Shown here in pieces: positions 44,239 through 54,129 of a stretch of DNA of 64,000 nt. Source of the DNA: Mangrovimonas sp. YM274. GTDB lineage: Bacteria > Bacteroidota > Bacteroidia > Flavobacteriales > Flavobacteriaceae. The stretch lies in assembly GCF_030908385.1 (NCBI RefSeq), contig NZ_CP133091.1, positions 186,001 through 250,000 of the forward strand. The letters run 5' to 3'. The notes beneath the pieces are model-generated. The model did not search any database. It was not told the DNA's origin and saw nothing but the letters and a program-made list of their open reading frames with translations. Every line of letters starts with the position of its first letter. Position 1 is the first letter of the stretch. Made by a program: the position numbers and the translations under genes.

Positions 44239-45083
44239 TGGACAATCAATACATCGGTTGGTAATTCGGTTAAAATGTATTCAATGTCGTGCGGAAATAG
44301 GCGGTCCCAAAACGACATTTTTAAAGGAGCATTCATTACCAATAAATCAGCACGGACCACTTCGGCATAATGTCCAATGGAATAGCCGCGTTTTCCAAAG
44401 ATTGGTTGTGTTTTTACAAACACCGAATCTTGGTATTCCTGAGGAATTTCAGCAATTAATTTTTTCACCCTAGAGTCTTCCCTTAGTGCCAAACGTTCCT
44501 TAACAATATTGGCTTTTCTAAGGGATCTATGGTCTTCAACACTTACCGCTACCTGTTGTTTGGTAATTTCTTCTACGACCGTAATCTTGTTGGAACCTAA
44601 TTTGTTGGCCACAAAAAAGGCTGCCGAAATGGCTTCTTGGGTTCTAGGGTCTTTCAATCCGTTGACTACAATATGTTGACATGGCACACGCTGTACTGAG
44701 GGCTTTGTGAGCAATAAAATGGAACACTTGGCTTTACGGGTGATTTTTCTGGCAATGGAACCCACATAGTACTTTAAAAGGTTTTCACGTTTTAATGCAC
44801 CAATAATCAAAAGATCAATATTATAGGTCTTTGTTGCGGATAATATCACTTCCACAGGATCTCCACTTTTAAAAACCATTTGGTAAGAGAGTTGCTGTGC
44901 TATAAAGGGCTGCAGGACTTCTTCAATTTCTTTTTCTTTTTTTTCTGAAGCTTCCCCAACATGTATCAAGAGCAATTTGCAGTCAAAAAACAAAGCAAGG
45001 CGAGACGCTTCATAAATATTGGAAACGAGGTTAGGAGAAAAGGCAACGCCAATGCCAATGGTATGAAAAGGCTTTAAAGTCAA
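44235..45083 (-). CDS. Tandem universal stress protein (UspA)
   Basis: 282 residues with two Usp domains (about 5-145 and 155-282). The first contains GIGVAFSPNLVSNIYEA and LLIIGALKRENLLKYYVGSIARKIT; the second ends with DLLVMNAPLKMSFWDRLFPHDIEYILTELPTDVLIV. The start is TTG (45081-45083); no ATG or GTG lies upstream in frame. It overlaps the SulP gene by 4 bp. The function is probably a nucleotide-sensing partner of that transporter, as Usp domains commonly accompany SulP carriers (inference). Confidence 0.88.
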   Translation of the reverse strand: MTLKPFHTIGIGVAFSPNLVSNIYEASRLALFFDCKLLLIHVGEASEKKEKEIEEVLQPFIAQQLSYQMVFKSGDPVEVILSATKTYNIDLLIIGALKRENLLKYYVGSIARKITRKAKCSILLLTKPSVQRVPCQHIVVNGLKDPRTQEAISAAFFVANKLGSNKITVVEEITKQQVAVSVEDHRSLRKANIVKERLALREDSRVKKLIAEIPQEYQDSVFVKTQPIFGKRGYSIGHYAEVVRADLLVMNAPLKMSFWDRLFPHDIEYILTELPTDVLIVQ

Positions 45084-45196
45084 GCTATGGTTTTGTATTG
45101 AAAGGGCAAGATAGTATTTTTTTAAAAAATTGAATATTTTCTATTTCGCGATGAAAGTTGGAGCTTTTATTGTTATTTTAACAAAAATTTGAATAT

Positions 45197-47038
45197 ATGA
45201 TTGAACTTTCGGGCATTGTAATTTTAGGAATTTTGGCGCAGTGGGTAGCATGGCGTTTTAAAATTCCAGCTATTTTACCCTTAATTTTAATTGGGTTGTT
45301 CGTTGGGCCTTTTTCTACCTTAATTTCTGCCGACGGTTCCAAGTGGATACAGCCGGTTTGGAATGGCGAAAAAGGACTCTTCCCTGGCGATAGTCTTTAT
45401 AGTTTTGTATCCCTGGCCATTGGTGTCATTCTTTTTGAAGGAGGCTTGACCTTGAAGCGCAATGAAATATCTAAAGTGGGCCCTGTAATTATGAAACTTA
45501 TCAGTTTGGGGGCTGCTGTGACCTTTATAGGGGGAGGTATTGCTACGCATTTTATATTCAATCTTAGTTGGAAGATGTCTTTTCTGTTTTCGGCCTTGAT
45601 TATTGTAACCGGACCAACGGTAATAGCACCAATTTTAAGGAATATTCCACTTAAAAAGGATGTCTCGGCGGTGTTGAAGTGGGAAGGTATTTTAATAGAT
45701 CCTATTGGTGCTTTGGTAGCCGTATTGGTATTTGAGTTTATTAGTATTGGTGATGATACGGGGTATACTTCTCAGGCATTTATAGAATTTGGAAAGATTG
45801 TCATCATTGGGTTTTCCTTCGGAACCACGGCAGCTTTGGCCTTGTATTTTGCAATTAATAAGAAGTTAATTCCTCATTATTTATTGAATGTAGCCGCTTT
45901 GTCTGTTGTGTTATTGGTGTTTGTGGAGTCTGATATATTTGCCCATGAATCGGGGCTTTTGGCCGTTGTGGTAATGGGGATGGTATTGGGAAACAGTAAG
46001 CTTCAAAATTTAAAGGAACTGCTGTACTTTAAGGAGTCCTTGAGTGTCCTGCTCATTTCTATACTCTTTATATTGTTGTCAGCCAATGTAAACATTGAAG
46101 ACTTGCTCACTGTTTACAATTGGAAAACAGCTATTCTTATGGGGGTAATCATATTTGTTTTACGACCTATAGGAGTCTTTTTAAGTACTACCAATTCTAG
46201 ATTAAAAACCAATGAAAAGCTTTTTATAAGTTGGGTGGGACCTCGAGGTATTGTTGCTGCGGGGATTGCTTCGTTGTTTGGTACTAAATTGGTATTGAAA
46301 GGGGAGCCCGGTGCCGAGTACATTACGCCTTTGGTGTTTACCACCGTATTGGTAACTGTACTGCTGAATGCTACAACAGCGAGGTCCTTTGCCAAATGGG
46401 TAGGAGTATACCTTAAAACCAGTGATGGTATTTTAATTGTGGGAGCCTCTGAAGCCTCAAGAATTATTGCGCGTTATTTAATTGATAATGGACGTCATGT
46501 GGTGTTGATTGATAGCAACAAGGAAAACATTGATAAAGCACGCGCTAAGGATTTGGATGCCATGGAAGCCAATGTGTATTCCGAAGATCTGTCCAATGAT
46601 GTCGAATTGAGCGATATTGGCTATCTGTTGGCCTTTACGGGGAGTGATGAGGTGAACCGTCATTCCATCAATAAATTTAAGGCCTATTTAGGCGAATCTG
46701 GAGCCTATAGATTGATTTCTTCCGAGGAAATCAAACATCCAGATACCATTGATAAGGACATGATTTTCTCCATCAAGGATGATTACATCAATTTTAGTGA
46801 GGTAGCAAGGGATTATCCAGTTATCAATGAAATAGAACTGAAATCCAAAAAGGAATACTTAGAAAAGATTGATTATCTCAATTCCGAACAGAAGATGATT
46901 CCACTTTTCATCAAAGACCTCACTGGAGAATTGCATATTATTTGTAGCCTAGATAAGGAATTTAAGGTTGAGAAAGGCCATAAATTGGTGTATTTGGGTA
47001 GGCCAGAAGGGGTAGTTGCAGAGAAAAGAAAAGCGTAA
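45197..47038 (+). CDS. Cation:proton antiporter (CPA1/NhaP-like) with TrkA-N domain
   Basis: 613 residues. Twelve or thirteen membrane segments to about residue 400, with the CPA signature GVILFEGGLTL and GPTVIAPILRN and WVGPRGIVAAGIASLF. A Rossmann TrkA-N domain follows (about 410-530, GILIVGASEASRIIARYLID), then a TrkA-C-like end. It exchanges Na+ or K+ for H+; the Rossmann domain suggests regulation by nucleotide. ATG at 45197 gives a complete first helix. It is divergent from the Usp/SulP pair. Confidence 0.92.
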   Translation: MIELSGIVILGILAQWVAWRFKIPAILPLILIGLFVGPFSTLISADGSKWIQPVWNGEKGLFPGDSLYSFVSLAIGVILFEGGLTLKRNEISKVGPVIMKLISLGAAVTFIGGGIATHFIFNLSWKMSFLFSALIIVTGPTVIAPILRNIPLKKDVSAVLKWEGILIDPIGALVAVLVFEFISIGDDTGYTSQAFIEFGKIVIIGFSFGTTAALALYFAINKKLIPHYLLNVAALSVVLLVFVESDIFAHESGLLAVVVMGMVLGNSKLQNLKELLYFKESLSVLLISILFILLSANVNIEDLLTVYNWKTAILMGVIIFVLRPIGVFLSTTNSRLKTNEKLFISWVGPRGIVAAGIASLFGTKLVLKGEPGAEYITPLVFTTVLVTVLLNATTARSFAKWVGVYLKTSDGILIVGASEASRIIARYLIDNGRHVVLIDSNKENIDKARAKDLDAMEANVYSEDLSNDVELSDIGYLLAFTGSDEVNRHSINKFKAYLGESGAYRLISSEEIKHPDTIDKDMIFSIKDDYINFSEVARDYPVINEIELKSKKEYLEKIDYLNSEQKMIPLFIKDLTGELHIICSLDKEFKVEKGHKLVYLGRPEGVVAEKRKA

Positions 47039-47151
47039 ATATTGAGCGTGAAGAGTTTTTGTTTTAGAAACAGCTTGATTCAAATTAATTGATAGTGTTT
47101 TGTAATTAAATCGATAACGTTAGAAAGCATAGAATATGAATTTTAAATAAA

Positions 47152-47621
47152 ATGCATACATACGCTCATTGTAATCTATGTTTAAATGCAAATAGGAATT
47201 TGGATATTGGTATCACCTGTGGTTTGACTAATGAAAAACCAACTTTTGAAAATACGTGCCCTAAGATTAAGTTCAACAATATATCAAAAGAATATACGGC
47301 TCAAATATTAAATGACATTGACGTACTGAAGGGCACTAAAAAATCAGTTCATTTCAAATTCTATGTTTTTATTGCAATTGGATTTTTAGTAATGTTTGGG
47401 GGAAATTCACTATTAAACATACTATAGAAATTGAGAGTTTCTATCACTTTAAACTTACTCTTTTAATTTATGCATTGGGAGTTTTGATTTTAAAGGAGGG
47501 CTATGGGAATCTTTCCAATTATAGACGCAAATTAAAAAAGATGGAGTTTGAAATAGCGGAAATAAAGGAGGTTATTCAAAAATATAAGATAGACCTAGAA
47601 ACCTTTATTAGAAAAGAATGA
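47152..47621 (+). pseudogene. Frameshifted small membrane protein with N-terminal Cys motifs
   Basis: The frame from ATG 47152 encodes MHTYAHCNLCLNANRNLDIG followed by TCGLTNEKPTFENTCP (Cys at 7, 10, 24 and 36) and one membrane helix. It ends at TAG 47425-47427, soon after a run of five G (47397-47401). If one G is added there, the frame continues to TGA 47619-47621 for 156 residues, adding a second membrane segment and a charged helical tail (KKMEFEIAEIKEVIQKYKID). Similar short Cys-containing membrane proteins exist in flavobacteria (my impression only). Either a real one-base loss, a sequencing error, or a -1 frameshift. Function unknown. Confidence 0.6.
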
Positions 47622-47714
47622 AGGTAGGAAATGATTGAATTAATTTCCATGGAACAGCGGTGAGGCTTTGGGAAGAGCATATTTTTTAGGTCAATTTAAT
47701 TAACAAAATAAAAG

Positions 47715-47752
47715 ATAAGGTTGTAACGTTACCTATTACAAACCAACCTTAT
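47715..47752 (+). promoter_or_regulatory. Long inverted repeat with a nested palindrome before a small gene
   Basis: Arms ATAAGGTTG (47715-47723) and CAACCTTAT (47744-47752) enclose 20 nt that include most of the palindrome GTAACGTTAC (47723-47732). It ends 5 bp before the ATG at 47758, so an RNA hairpin here would hide the ribosome-binding site; as DNA it could also be an operator. Confidence 0.5.
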
Positions 47753-47757
47753 AGAAA

Positions 47758-48117
47758 ATGAATCAATTAAAACTTTTACTTCAAGAATTTCCTGAGTACT
47801 ACTTGACCATTTTGGTACTTCTTGCTGGGTTTACACCCCCAATATCAATTCATCCTTTTTCCGCACTACTGGCCGTTCTTTTAATCTTGCAGATAGTATT
47901 TAAAAATAAATTATCAGGCCTGCTAATTACAACGGTTTTTGCAATATTGAGCATGTTTATGTTCTTGTCATTACTATCCGAGTTAAGTGAATTTACAATA
48001 CCATCAACAAACGCAGCTAAATTATTGTTGGTAGGCCTACCTCTTTCCGTGTTAAACATACTAGTCGTTGTAATAATGGTTAAAAAGTATGCTTTTGATT
48101 GGAGTTTAAAGCATTAG
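47758..48117 (+). CDS. Uncharacterised small membrane protein (119 residues)
   Basis: Begins MNQLKLLLQEFPEYYLTIL. Four hydrophobic segments are readable (about 14-30, 34-50, 53-72, 85-110), with few charges except at the end (KKYAFDWSLKH). I do not recognise a family. It follows the frameshifted gene by 136 bp and has a hairpin directly before the start. The frame is well formed and has ATG, so it is probably real. The operon is unclear. Confidence 0.62.
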   Translation: MNQLKLLLQEFPEYYLTILVLLAGFTPPISIHPFSALLAVLLILQIVFKNKLSGLLITTVFAILSMFMFLSLLSELSEFTIPSTNAAKLLLVGLPLSVLNILVVVIMVKKYAFDWSLKH

Positions 48118-48151
48118 TTTTTAACTAGCTTTTTTATTTAAGAAAGTAAAT

Positions 48152-48184
48152 ATCTCCCTCAACTCCTTTAAAAAGGGGAATTTA
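48152..48184. repeat. REP-like element, copy A (degenerate)
   Basis: Reads ATCTCCCTCAACTCCTTT then AAAAAGGGGAATTTA: a C-run, a short A/C interval, a second C-rich block and a G-run that pairs with it. It resembles the cleaner copies at 60021 and 62082. Confidence 0.45.
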
Positions 48185-48303
48185 ATTGGCTTCTAGGAAG
48201 ACTGTTTGGGTATTAACTAGGAAAATCTTTTAATAAATGTTGCAGTTAGGAGTCTAGTTGAAATTAAAAGAATACTTCATAAACTATAAGAACAATGATC
48301 GAA

Positions 48304-48492
48304 CTAAAAAAACTTTTTGTATAACTGAAATTTGTCTATTTCTTTTTGTTCTTCTGCTGAAGGAAATGACTCTGAACCTTTTATAAAATAATTATCAAAT
48401 AGAGTATTATTTTCGTTCCAAAGAATCATCATTTTTATTCCTGAGAATACTGAAAAGAGAATAATGATGGTTTTTAAAATTAAAACTACCAT
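48304..48492 (-). CDS. Possible small membrane protein (62 residues)
   Basis: ATG at 48490-48492, MVVLILKTIIILFSVFSGIK with one membrane segment (3-20), then a polar tail with WNENNTLFDNYF and SAEEQKEIDKFQ. No recognised family. Short frames of this kind can be chance in AT-rich DNA, but the frame has a clean helix followed by a hydrophilic tail. No clear promoter. Confidence 0.4.
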   Translation of the reverse strand: MVVLILKTIIILFSVFSGIKMMILWNENNTLFDNYFIKGSESFPSAEEQKEIDKFQLYKKFF

Positions 48493-48615
48493 GTTAAATA
48501 TACTTTTTGGAAATAAGAAGATTTATTTGATTTCTAAATTTTATAAAAATAATATAATTATGATTTGGGTTACTACCTATATTACAAAGTGTCTAGGCCC
48601 AAATTCATCAAAAAC

Positions 48616-48645
48616 AAAAAGCCCTGTAAACATTACAGGGCTTTT
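48616..48645. terminator. Terminator behind lepA
   Basis: AAAAAGCCCTGTAA / TTACAGGGCTTTT with a 3-nt loop, 22 bp behind the lepA stop (minus strand); T-run also on the plus strand. Confidence 0.85.
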
Positions 48646-48667
48646 GATATCTGAGTAAGGTACAAGC

Positions 48668-50464
48668 TTAATCGTTAAGTTTTAAAACGGCCATAAAGGC
48701 TTGCTGAGGGATTTCTACGTTCCCTACTTGGCGCATACGTTTCTTACCTTTTTTCTGTTTTTCCAATAATTTACGTTTACGGGAAATATCCCCACCGTAA
48801 CATTTGGCGGTAACGTCCTTTCTAAGGGCTTTAATGGTTTCACGTGCAATGATCTTGGCACCAATGGCTGCCTGGATAGGAATGTCGAACTGTTGTCTTG
48901 GAATCAATTCCTTAAGCTTCTCACACATCTTTTTACCAATATGGTAGGCGTTATCAGCATGTATAAGAGCTGATAAGGCATCTACGGTCTGTGCGTTCAA
49001 GAGAATGTCCACACGCACCAGTTTAGAGGCGCGCATACCTATAGGCGAGTAGTCGAAAGAGGCATAGCCCTTGGACACGGTTTTTAAACGATCGTAAAAG
49101 TCGAATACAATTTCGGCCAATGGCATATCAAAACTTAATTCTACGCGTTCCGGTGTTAAATAAGTTTGATTAGTAATCTGTCCTCGTTTTTCAATACAAA
49201 GGGACATTACGTTACCAACAAAGTCAGCCTTGGTAATGATGGTAGCTTTTATATACGGTTCTTCCACACGGTTCAAGGTGGAAGGTTCCGGTAAGTCCGA
49301 CGGGTTGTTTACAATGACAACCTCATCTGGATTTTTATTGGTAAAGGCGTGGTAGGACACGTTAGGAACCGTAGTAATTACGGTCATGTCGAACTCTCGT
49401 TCCAAACGTTCTTGGATAATTTCCAGATGGAGCATGCCCAAGAATCCACATCTAAACCCAAAACCTAGTGCTGCCGAACTTTCTGGTTGAAATACCAAGG
49501 AGGCATCGTTAAGCTGGAGCTTTTCCATAGAGGCTCTCAACTCTTCATAATCTTCAGTGTCTACAGGATAAATCCCCGCAAATACCATAGGCTTCACATC
49601 CTCAAAACCGCCAATGGCGTTTTTGGTAGGTTCCTTGGCATCTGTAATGGTATCACCTACTTTGACTTCTTTAGCTTCCTTGATACCAGTAATTAAATAA
49701 CCAACATCTCCTGCCTTAATTTCTTTTTGCGGGTGTTGTTTCAATTTTAGGGTTCCTACTTCATCGGCAAAATAGGTTTTGCCAGTAGCAATAAACTTAA
49801 TTTGCTGTCCTTTTTTAATCGATCCGTTAATTACTCTAAAGTAGGTTTCCACGCCTCTAAACGGATTGTAAACAGAATCAAAAATCAAGGCTTGTAAAGG
49901 TTCGTCTGCATTTCCTTTCGGGGAAGGGATACGCTCAATAATGGCTGTTAAAATATCTTGGATTCCCAAACCAGTTTTAGCACTGGCAGGAATTACTTCC
50001 GAAGGATCACAACCCAAAAGGTCTACAATATCATCGGTTACTTCTTCTGGATTGGCGCTAGGCAAATCTACTTTGTTCAATACCGGGATGATTTCCAAAT
50101 CATTTTCCAAAGCCAAATAGAGGTTGGAGATGGTTTGTGCCTGAATGCTTTGAGCCGCATCTACAATCAACAAAGCCCCTTCACAAGCGGCAATGGAGCG
50201 GGAAACCTCGTAGGAGAAATCCACGTGACCAGGGGTGTCAATTAAATTCAGGATATAGGTTTCGCCATCATGGATGTATTCCATTTGAATGGCATGCGAT
50301 TTAATAGTGATACCACGCTCACGCTCCAAATCCATGTTGTCCAATAACTGATCCTGTTTTTCACGCTCTGTTACCGAGCCTGTAAAATCCAACAAACGAT
50401 CCGCTAAGGTACTCTTACCGTGGTCTATATGTGCAATAATGCAAAAATTTCTAATGTGCTTCAT
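48668..50464 (-). CDS. lepA: Elongation factor 4 (LepA)
   Basis: 598 residues, the normal length. P-loop AHIDHGKST (11-19), switch [18 protein letters not shown] for guanine binding and the LepA-specific C-terminal domain (VKCYGG-type [26 protein letters not shown] at the end). A ribosome-binding GTPase that moves tRNAs backward on the ribosome. Single gene, divergent from the TonB receptor gene, with -7 element at 50493-50500 and a terminator behind. Confidence 0.97.
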   Translation of the reverse strand: MKHIRNFCIIAHIDHGKSTLADRLLDFTGSVTEREKQDQLLDNMDLERERGITIKSHAIQMEYIHDGETYILNLIDTPGHVDFSYEVSRSIAACEGALLIVDAAQSIQAQTISNLYLALENDLEIIPVLNKVDLPSANPEEVTDDIVDLLGCDPSEVIPASAKTGLGIQDILTAIIERIPSPKGNADEPLQALIFDSVYNPFRGVETYFRVINGSIKKGQQIKFIATGKTYFADEVGTLKLKQHPQKEIKAGDVGYLITGIKEAKEVKVGDTITDAKEPTKNAIGGFEDVKPMVFAGIYPVDTEDYEELRASMEKLQLNDASLVFQPESSAALGFGFRCGFLGMLHLEIIQERLEREFDMTVITTVPNVSYHAFTNKNPDEVVIVNNPSDLPEPSTLNRVEEPYIKATIITKADFVGNVMSLCIEKRGQITNQTYLTPERVELSFDMPLAEIVFDFYDRLKTVSKGYASFDYSPIGMRASKLVRVDILLNAQTVDALSALIHADNAYHIGKKMCEKLKELIPRQQFDIPIQAAIGAKIIARETIKALRKDVTAKCYGGDISRKRKLLEKQKKGKKRMRQVGNVEIPQQAFMAVLKLND

Positions 50465-50492
50465 AATTGGTACTTACATACATAAGATTCTG

Positions 50493-50500
50493 CAAATATA
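50493..50500 (-). promoter_or_regulatory. -7 promoter element for lepA
   Basis: Read on the minus strand TATATTTG matches TAnnTTTG, 28 bp before the lepA ATG. Confidence 0.5.
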
Positions 50501-50621
50501 ATTGATTTATTATGCTTTGTGATGAATTATTTATAACAAAAGAATCATTAAAAATAACGGAAATCCATAAATGTAATCTCAAAACAAATAGTATATTGCA
50601 ATATCCTAAAGCTAATTTAAC

Positions 50622-53039
50622 TTGAAATTAACACCCTTAATCAACCTACTTTTTCTGGTTACATCATTAAGTTTTGGGCAAGGAGTCTTCATAAAGGGCA
50701 AAGTTGTGGATGCTAACAACGCCCCTATTTCCTATGCCAACGTCATGATTGAAACCAATGGGTCTGGTGAGTTTGTAAAAGGAAGTGCTACCAATGATAG
50801 TGGTGACTTTGAGATTACAAATTTGGATATGGGTGCATATATACTTTCCGTTTCGTTTATTGGATATAAAGAAATAGTCAAGGAGATAAACTTGAGCAGC
50901 AATTTGGATTTGGGAGTAATGGTGATGCAGGAAGATTTACAAAGCCTGGAGGAAATCAATCTTACCTATAAAAAACCTACCGTAAAAAAGGAAGCCGATC
51001 GATTGGTGTTTGAGGTTGAGAGTACGGCCCTTACCGAAGGAAACATGCTTCAGGTTATCCAAAGTACTCCGGGGGTGCTAGTGGTAGATAACAGTATTAT
51101 GGTTAAAAGTATGACACCTACGGTATATATCAACAACCGTAAGGTGAACCTATCATCATCTGAGCTTACCCAGTTGTTGGAAGGCGCTTCAGCGACCTCT
51201 ATAAAATCTGTTGAGGTTATTACCAATCCATCCGCTAAGTACGATGCCGAAAGCGGAGTGGTAATTAACATTATTATGGGAAAAAACTTGGTGACGGGGT
51301 ATAAAGGCAATGTGTTTGGTAATTTTACGCAAGGGGTATTTCCCAGATATAACGGGGGAATGGGGCATTATTTTAAGACTGAAAAGTTGAATGTATCTGC
51401 CAATTACAGTTATACCCAAAACAAAATCAACAGAGATTCTGATGAGGAAATCAATTACTTTGATAACAATCAGAATGTAAACCAGATTTGGGAATCTTCG
51501 GTGAATAGAAATACTTGGTCCAAAACGCATAACTTGGATGTGTATTTGGATTATATGTTGAGCAAGCAAAGTACTTTAAGCCTTTCGGCCAATACTCTTT
51601 GGATGCCAGATTTTGAATATAACATCAAAAATACCAGTGAGGTGTTCGACACTAATGAATCCTTGATGTATTATTTTGATGCTAATAATTTATCCTTTGA
51701 TGAAAAGCATAATCTAGGGTTTAATTTGGATTATTTGCATTTGTTTAATGAGGAAGGAGAACAGCTTTCGGGGAATGCGCATTACACAACTTATGGTTAT
51801 GCTCGTGACCAAAGTGTGAACAGCAATTATTATGATACTAACGATCAATTTTTGCAAGCCACCAGCTATAACACTTATAGTAATCAAAATACCAATATTT
51901 TCACTTCGCAATTGGATTATGCTAAAGGCGCTCCGGAAGTGTCAAGTTTTGAGACGGGACTTAAGTTTTCTAGCATTTCTACCAATAGTGATATTACGCA
52001 ATTTGACGTTTTTGAGGGTGAGGAAACCTTGAATCCCGATAATTCCGATGCTTTTGATTACAGAGAATACATTTATGCCGGCTATGTCGATTTTTCAAAT
52101 GATTGGGAGCTGTGGAGTTTGAATTTTGGTTTGAGAGTGGAGAAAACTAATTTAAAGGGAATCTCTATCACTAATAATGAAACGAATAAACAGGACTATC
52201 TAAGCTGGTTTCCAACCACAAGTATCAATTTCAAGGCTTCAGACAATTTAAGCCTTTATACCAATTACAAGCGTAGTATTGACAGACCTGACTACCAGAG
52301 TTTGAATCCTTTTAAACTTTATTTGAACGATAATACGGTAGTTGTGGGCAACCCCAAGTTACAGCCTGTTTTTATAGACCATGCCGTTATTGGCGCCTCT
52401 TTTTTGGATAACTATACGGTGGAGGCTTATTACAAGGTGAACAAGAACAATATTTACGAATTACCTACTCAGGATAACACTAATAACATTCTTACCTATG
52501 CTCCGGTTAATTTTGATAAAACCGTTGAGTTTGGTTTCGACTTTGTAGTGAATTTTTACCTTTCGGAACGCTGGTATCTTTATGCGGTGACCTCATTTTA
52601 TAATGTTCAAGACGAAGCCACTTTTGGAAGTAATACCGTGATTTTAGATCAGTGGTCCAATTATAGTGAGTTGAGTAATAACTGGCAGTTTTTAAAGGAT
52701 AAAAGTTTGAATGCCAACCTCAATTTAATTTGGGTGGGTAAGAATTTGCAGGGTTTTAGAATTGTAGAAGATAGATTGGTATCTAGTTTATCCATTTCAA
52801 AAACACTTTGCAAAAAGAAATTAGTACTGTCACTAACAGCTGAAGACTTATTCAATATGCAGGATATGGAAGATGCCACAAGATTTTTGAATCAGTACAA
52901 TTCACGTTATAATGATGTGGACAGTCGCACTATAAAGGTAGGGCTGCGCTACAATTTTGGAAATACCACACTGACTTCTGAATCTGATACCGGTAAAGAT
53001 CTTCAGGAACTCGACCGTTTGGGCACGCAGGAAAATTAA
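50622..53039 (+). CDS. TonB-dependent receptor-like outer-membrane barrel with CarboxypepD_reg domain
   Basis: 805 residues from a TTG at 50622-50624. An in-frame stop at 50613-50615 excludes longer versions, and the next ATG would remove the signal peptide (MKLTPLINLLFLVTSLSFG). Domains: signal (1-19), carboxypeptidase-like beta sandwich (about 23-105), plug-like part (about 115-215, SVEVITNPSAKYDAESGVVINI) and a large barrel (about 220-805) of the outer-membrane barrel family 3 type. It lacks an evident SusD partner. The ligand cannot be read. Single gene. Confidence 0.88.
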   Translation: MKLTPLINLLFLVTSLSFGQGVFIKGKVVDANNAPISYANVMIETNGSGEFVKGSATNDSGDFEITNLDMGAYILSVSFIGYKEIVKEINLSSNLDLGVMVMQEDLQSLEEINLTYKKPTVKKEADRLVFEVESTALTEGNMLQVIQSTPGVLVVDNSIMVKSMTPTVYINNRKVNLSSSELTQLLEGASATSIKSVEVITNPSAKYDAESGVVINIIMGKNLVTGYKGNVFGNFTQGVFPRYNGGMGHYFKTEKLNVSANYSYTQNKINRDSDEEINYFDNNQNVNQIWESSVNRNTWSKTHNLDVYLDYMLSKQSTLSLSANTLWMPDFEYNIKNTSEVFDTNESLMYYFDANNLSFDEKHNLGFNLDYLHLFNEEGEQLSGNAHYTTYGYARDQSVNSNYYDTNDQFLQATSYNTYSNQNTNIFTSQLDYAKGAPEVSSFETGLKFSSISTNSDITQFDVFEGEETLNPDNSDAFDYREYIYAGYVDFSNDWELWSLNFGLRVEKTNLKGISITNNETNKQDYLSWFPTTSINFKASDNLSLYTNYKRSIDRPDYQSLNPFKLYLNDNTVVVGNPKLQPVFIDHAVIGASFLDNYTVEAYYKVNKNNIYELPTQDNTNNILTYAPVNFDKTVEFGFDFVVNFYLSERWYLYAVTSFYNVQDEATFGSNTVILDQWSNYSELSNNWQFLKDKSLNANLNLIWVGKNLQGFRIVEDRLVSSLSISKTLCKKKLVLSLTAEDLFNMQDMEDATRFLNQYNSRYNDVDSRTIKVGLRYNFGNTTLTSESDTGKDLQELDRLGTQEN

Positions 53040-53111
53040 AATTTTCAGCAACACGTATTCATTGCTACAGTACTATTTTATTGGAATAGAAGCGGATTAG
53101 TCAAAAAGATG

Positions 53112-53119
53112 TAATTTTG
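53112..53119 (+). promoter_or_regulatory. -7 promoter element for dus
   Basis: TAATTTTG matches TAnnTTTG, 17 bp before the ATG at 53137. Confidence 0.5.
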
Positions 53120-53136
53120 CACCAAAATAGGCTATT

Positions 53137-54129
53137 ATGGTAAAAATTGGCAATATAGAACTTCCTGATTTTCCGTTGCTTTTGGCACCTATGGAAGATG
53201 TAAGTGATCCACCGTTCCGTGCACTGTGCAAGGAGCAGGGGGCAGATGTGGTATTTACGGAATTTATCTCGAGTGAAGGGCTTATTCGCGATGCGGCTAA
53301 AAGTACCATGAAACTGGATATTTATGAGAAGGAGCGTCCTGTTGGGATTCAGATTTTTGGTGCCAATTTAGACAGTATGCTCAAAACCATTGATATTGTT
53401 GAAAAGTCCAATCCGGATATGATTGACATCAATTTTGGTTGTCCTGTAAAGAAGGTGGTGAGTAAAGGTGCCGGGGCAGGAATATTGAAAGATGTATGCT
53501 TGATGGAAACCTTAACTGCCGAAATGGTGAAACGTACCAATTTGCCCATTACCGTAAAGACTAGATTAGGTTGGGACCATGATTCCATTAGGATTGTAGA
53601 AGTAGCAGAACGTCTTCAGGATGTAGGTTGTAAGGCTATTTCAATCCACGGACGAACAAGAGCTCAAATGTACAAGGGTAATGCCGACTGGCGTCCAATT
53701 GCCGAGGTTAAAAACAACCCGAGAATGCACATTCCAGTTTTTGGAAATGGCGATGTAGATACCCCTGAGCGCGCTATGGAAATGCGTGATAGCTACGGTT
53801 TGGATGGCTGTATGATTGGTCGTGCAACCATTGGGAATCCATGGTTTTTTAAACAGGTAAAGTACTTTTTCAACACGGGGGAGCACTTAGCGCCTATTTC
53901 TTTGGAAGAGCGTGTGGAAGCGGCTAGACGTCACCTGCAAATGGCCATCGATTGGAAAGGTGAAAAGTTAGGCGTTTTTGAAACCAGACGTCACTATACC
54001 AATTACTTCAAAGGAATTCCAAACTTCAAGGAATACCGAACTAAAATGGTAACCAGTGATGATGCCAAGGATGTATTCGAGGCGTTTGATGAGGTGTTGG
54101 ATCAGTTTTCTAATTACCAGTTTGTCTAA
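53137..54129 (+). CDS. dusB: tRNA-dihydrouridine synthase (DusB-type)
   Basis: 330 residues. FMN-binding TIM barrel: LLAPMEDVSDPPFRALC (15-31), catalytic Cys in INFGCPVKKVVSKGAGAG (near 100-117), and SIHGRTRAQMYKG (near 168-180), as in the Dus family. It reduces uridines in tRNA D-loops. The C-terminal end overlaps the convergent LolC/E-like gene by 20 bp (54110-54129). The DusB subtype is my best guess from the overall pattern. Confidence 0.93.
   Translation: MVKIGNIELPDFPLLLAPMEDVSDPPFRALCKEQGADVVFTEFISSEGLIRDAAKSTMKLDIYEKERPVGIQIFGANLDSMLKTIDIVEKSNPDMIDINFGCPVKKVVSKGAGAGILKDVCLMETLTAEMVKRTNLPITVKTRLGWDHDSIRIVEVAERLQDVGCKAISIHGRTRAQMYKGNADWRPIAEVKNNPRMHIPVFGNGDVDTPERAMEMRDSYGLDGCMIGRATIGNPWFFKQVKYFFNTGEHLAPISLEERVEAARRHLQMAIDWKGEKLGVFETRRHYTNYFKGIPNFKEYRTKMVTSDDAKDVFEAFDEVLDQFSNYQFV

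Noticed and set aside
48835-48850. Possible third parS (GGTTTCACGTGCAATG) in lepA
   Set aside because: Only 12 of 16 matches and within a conserved coding region.
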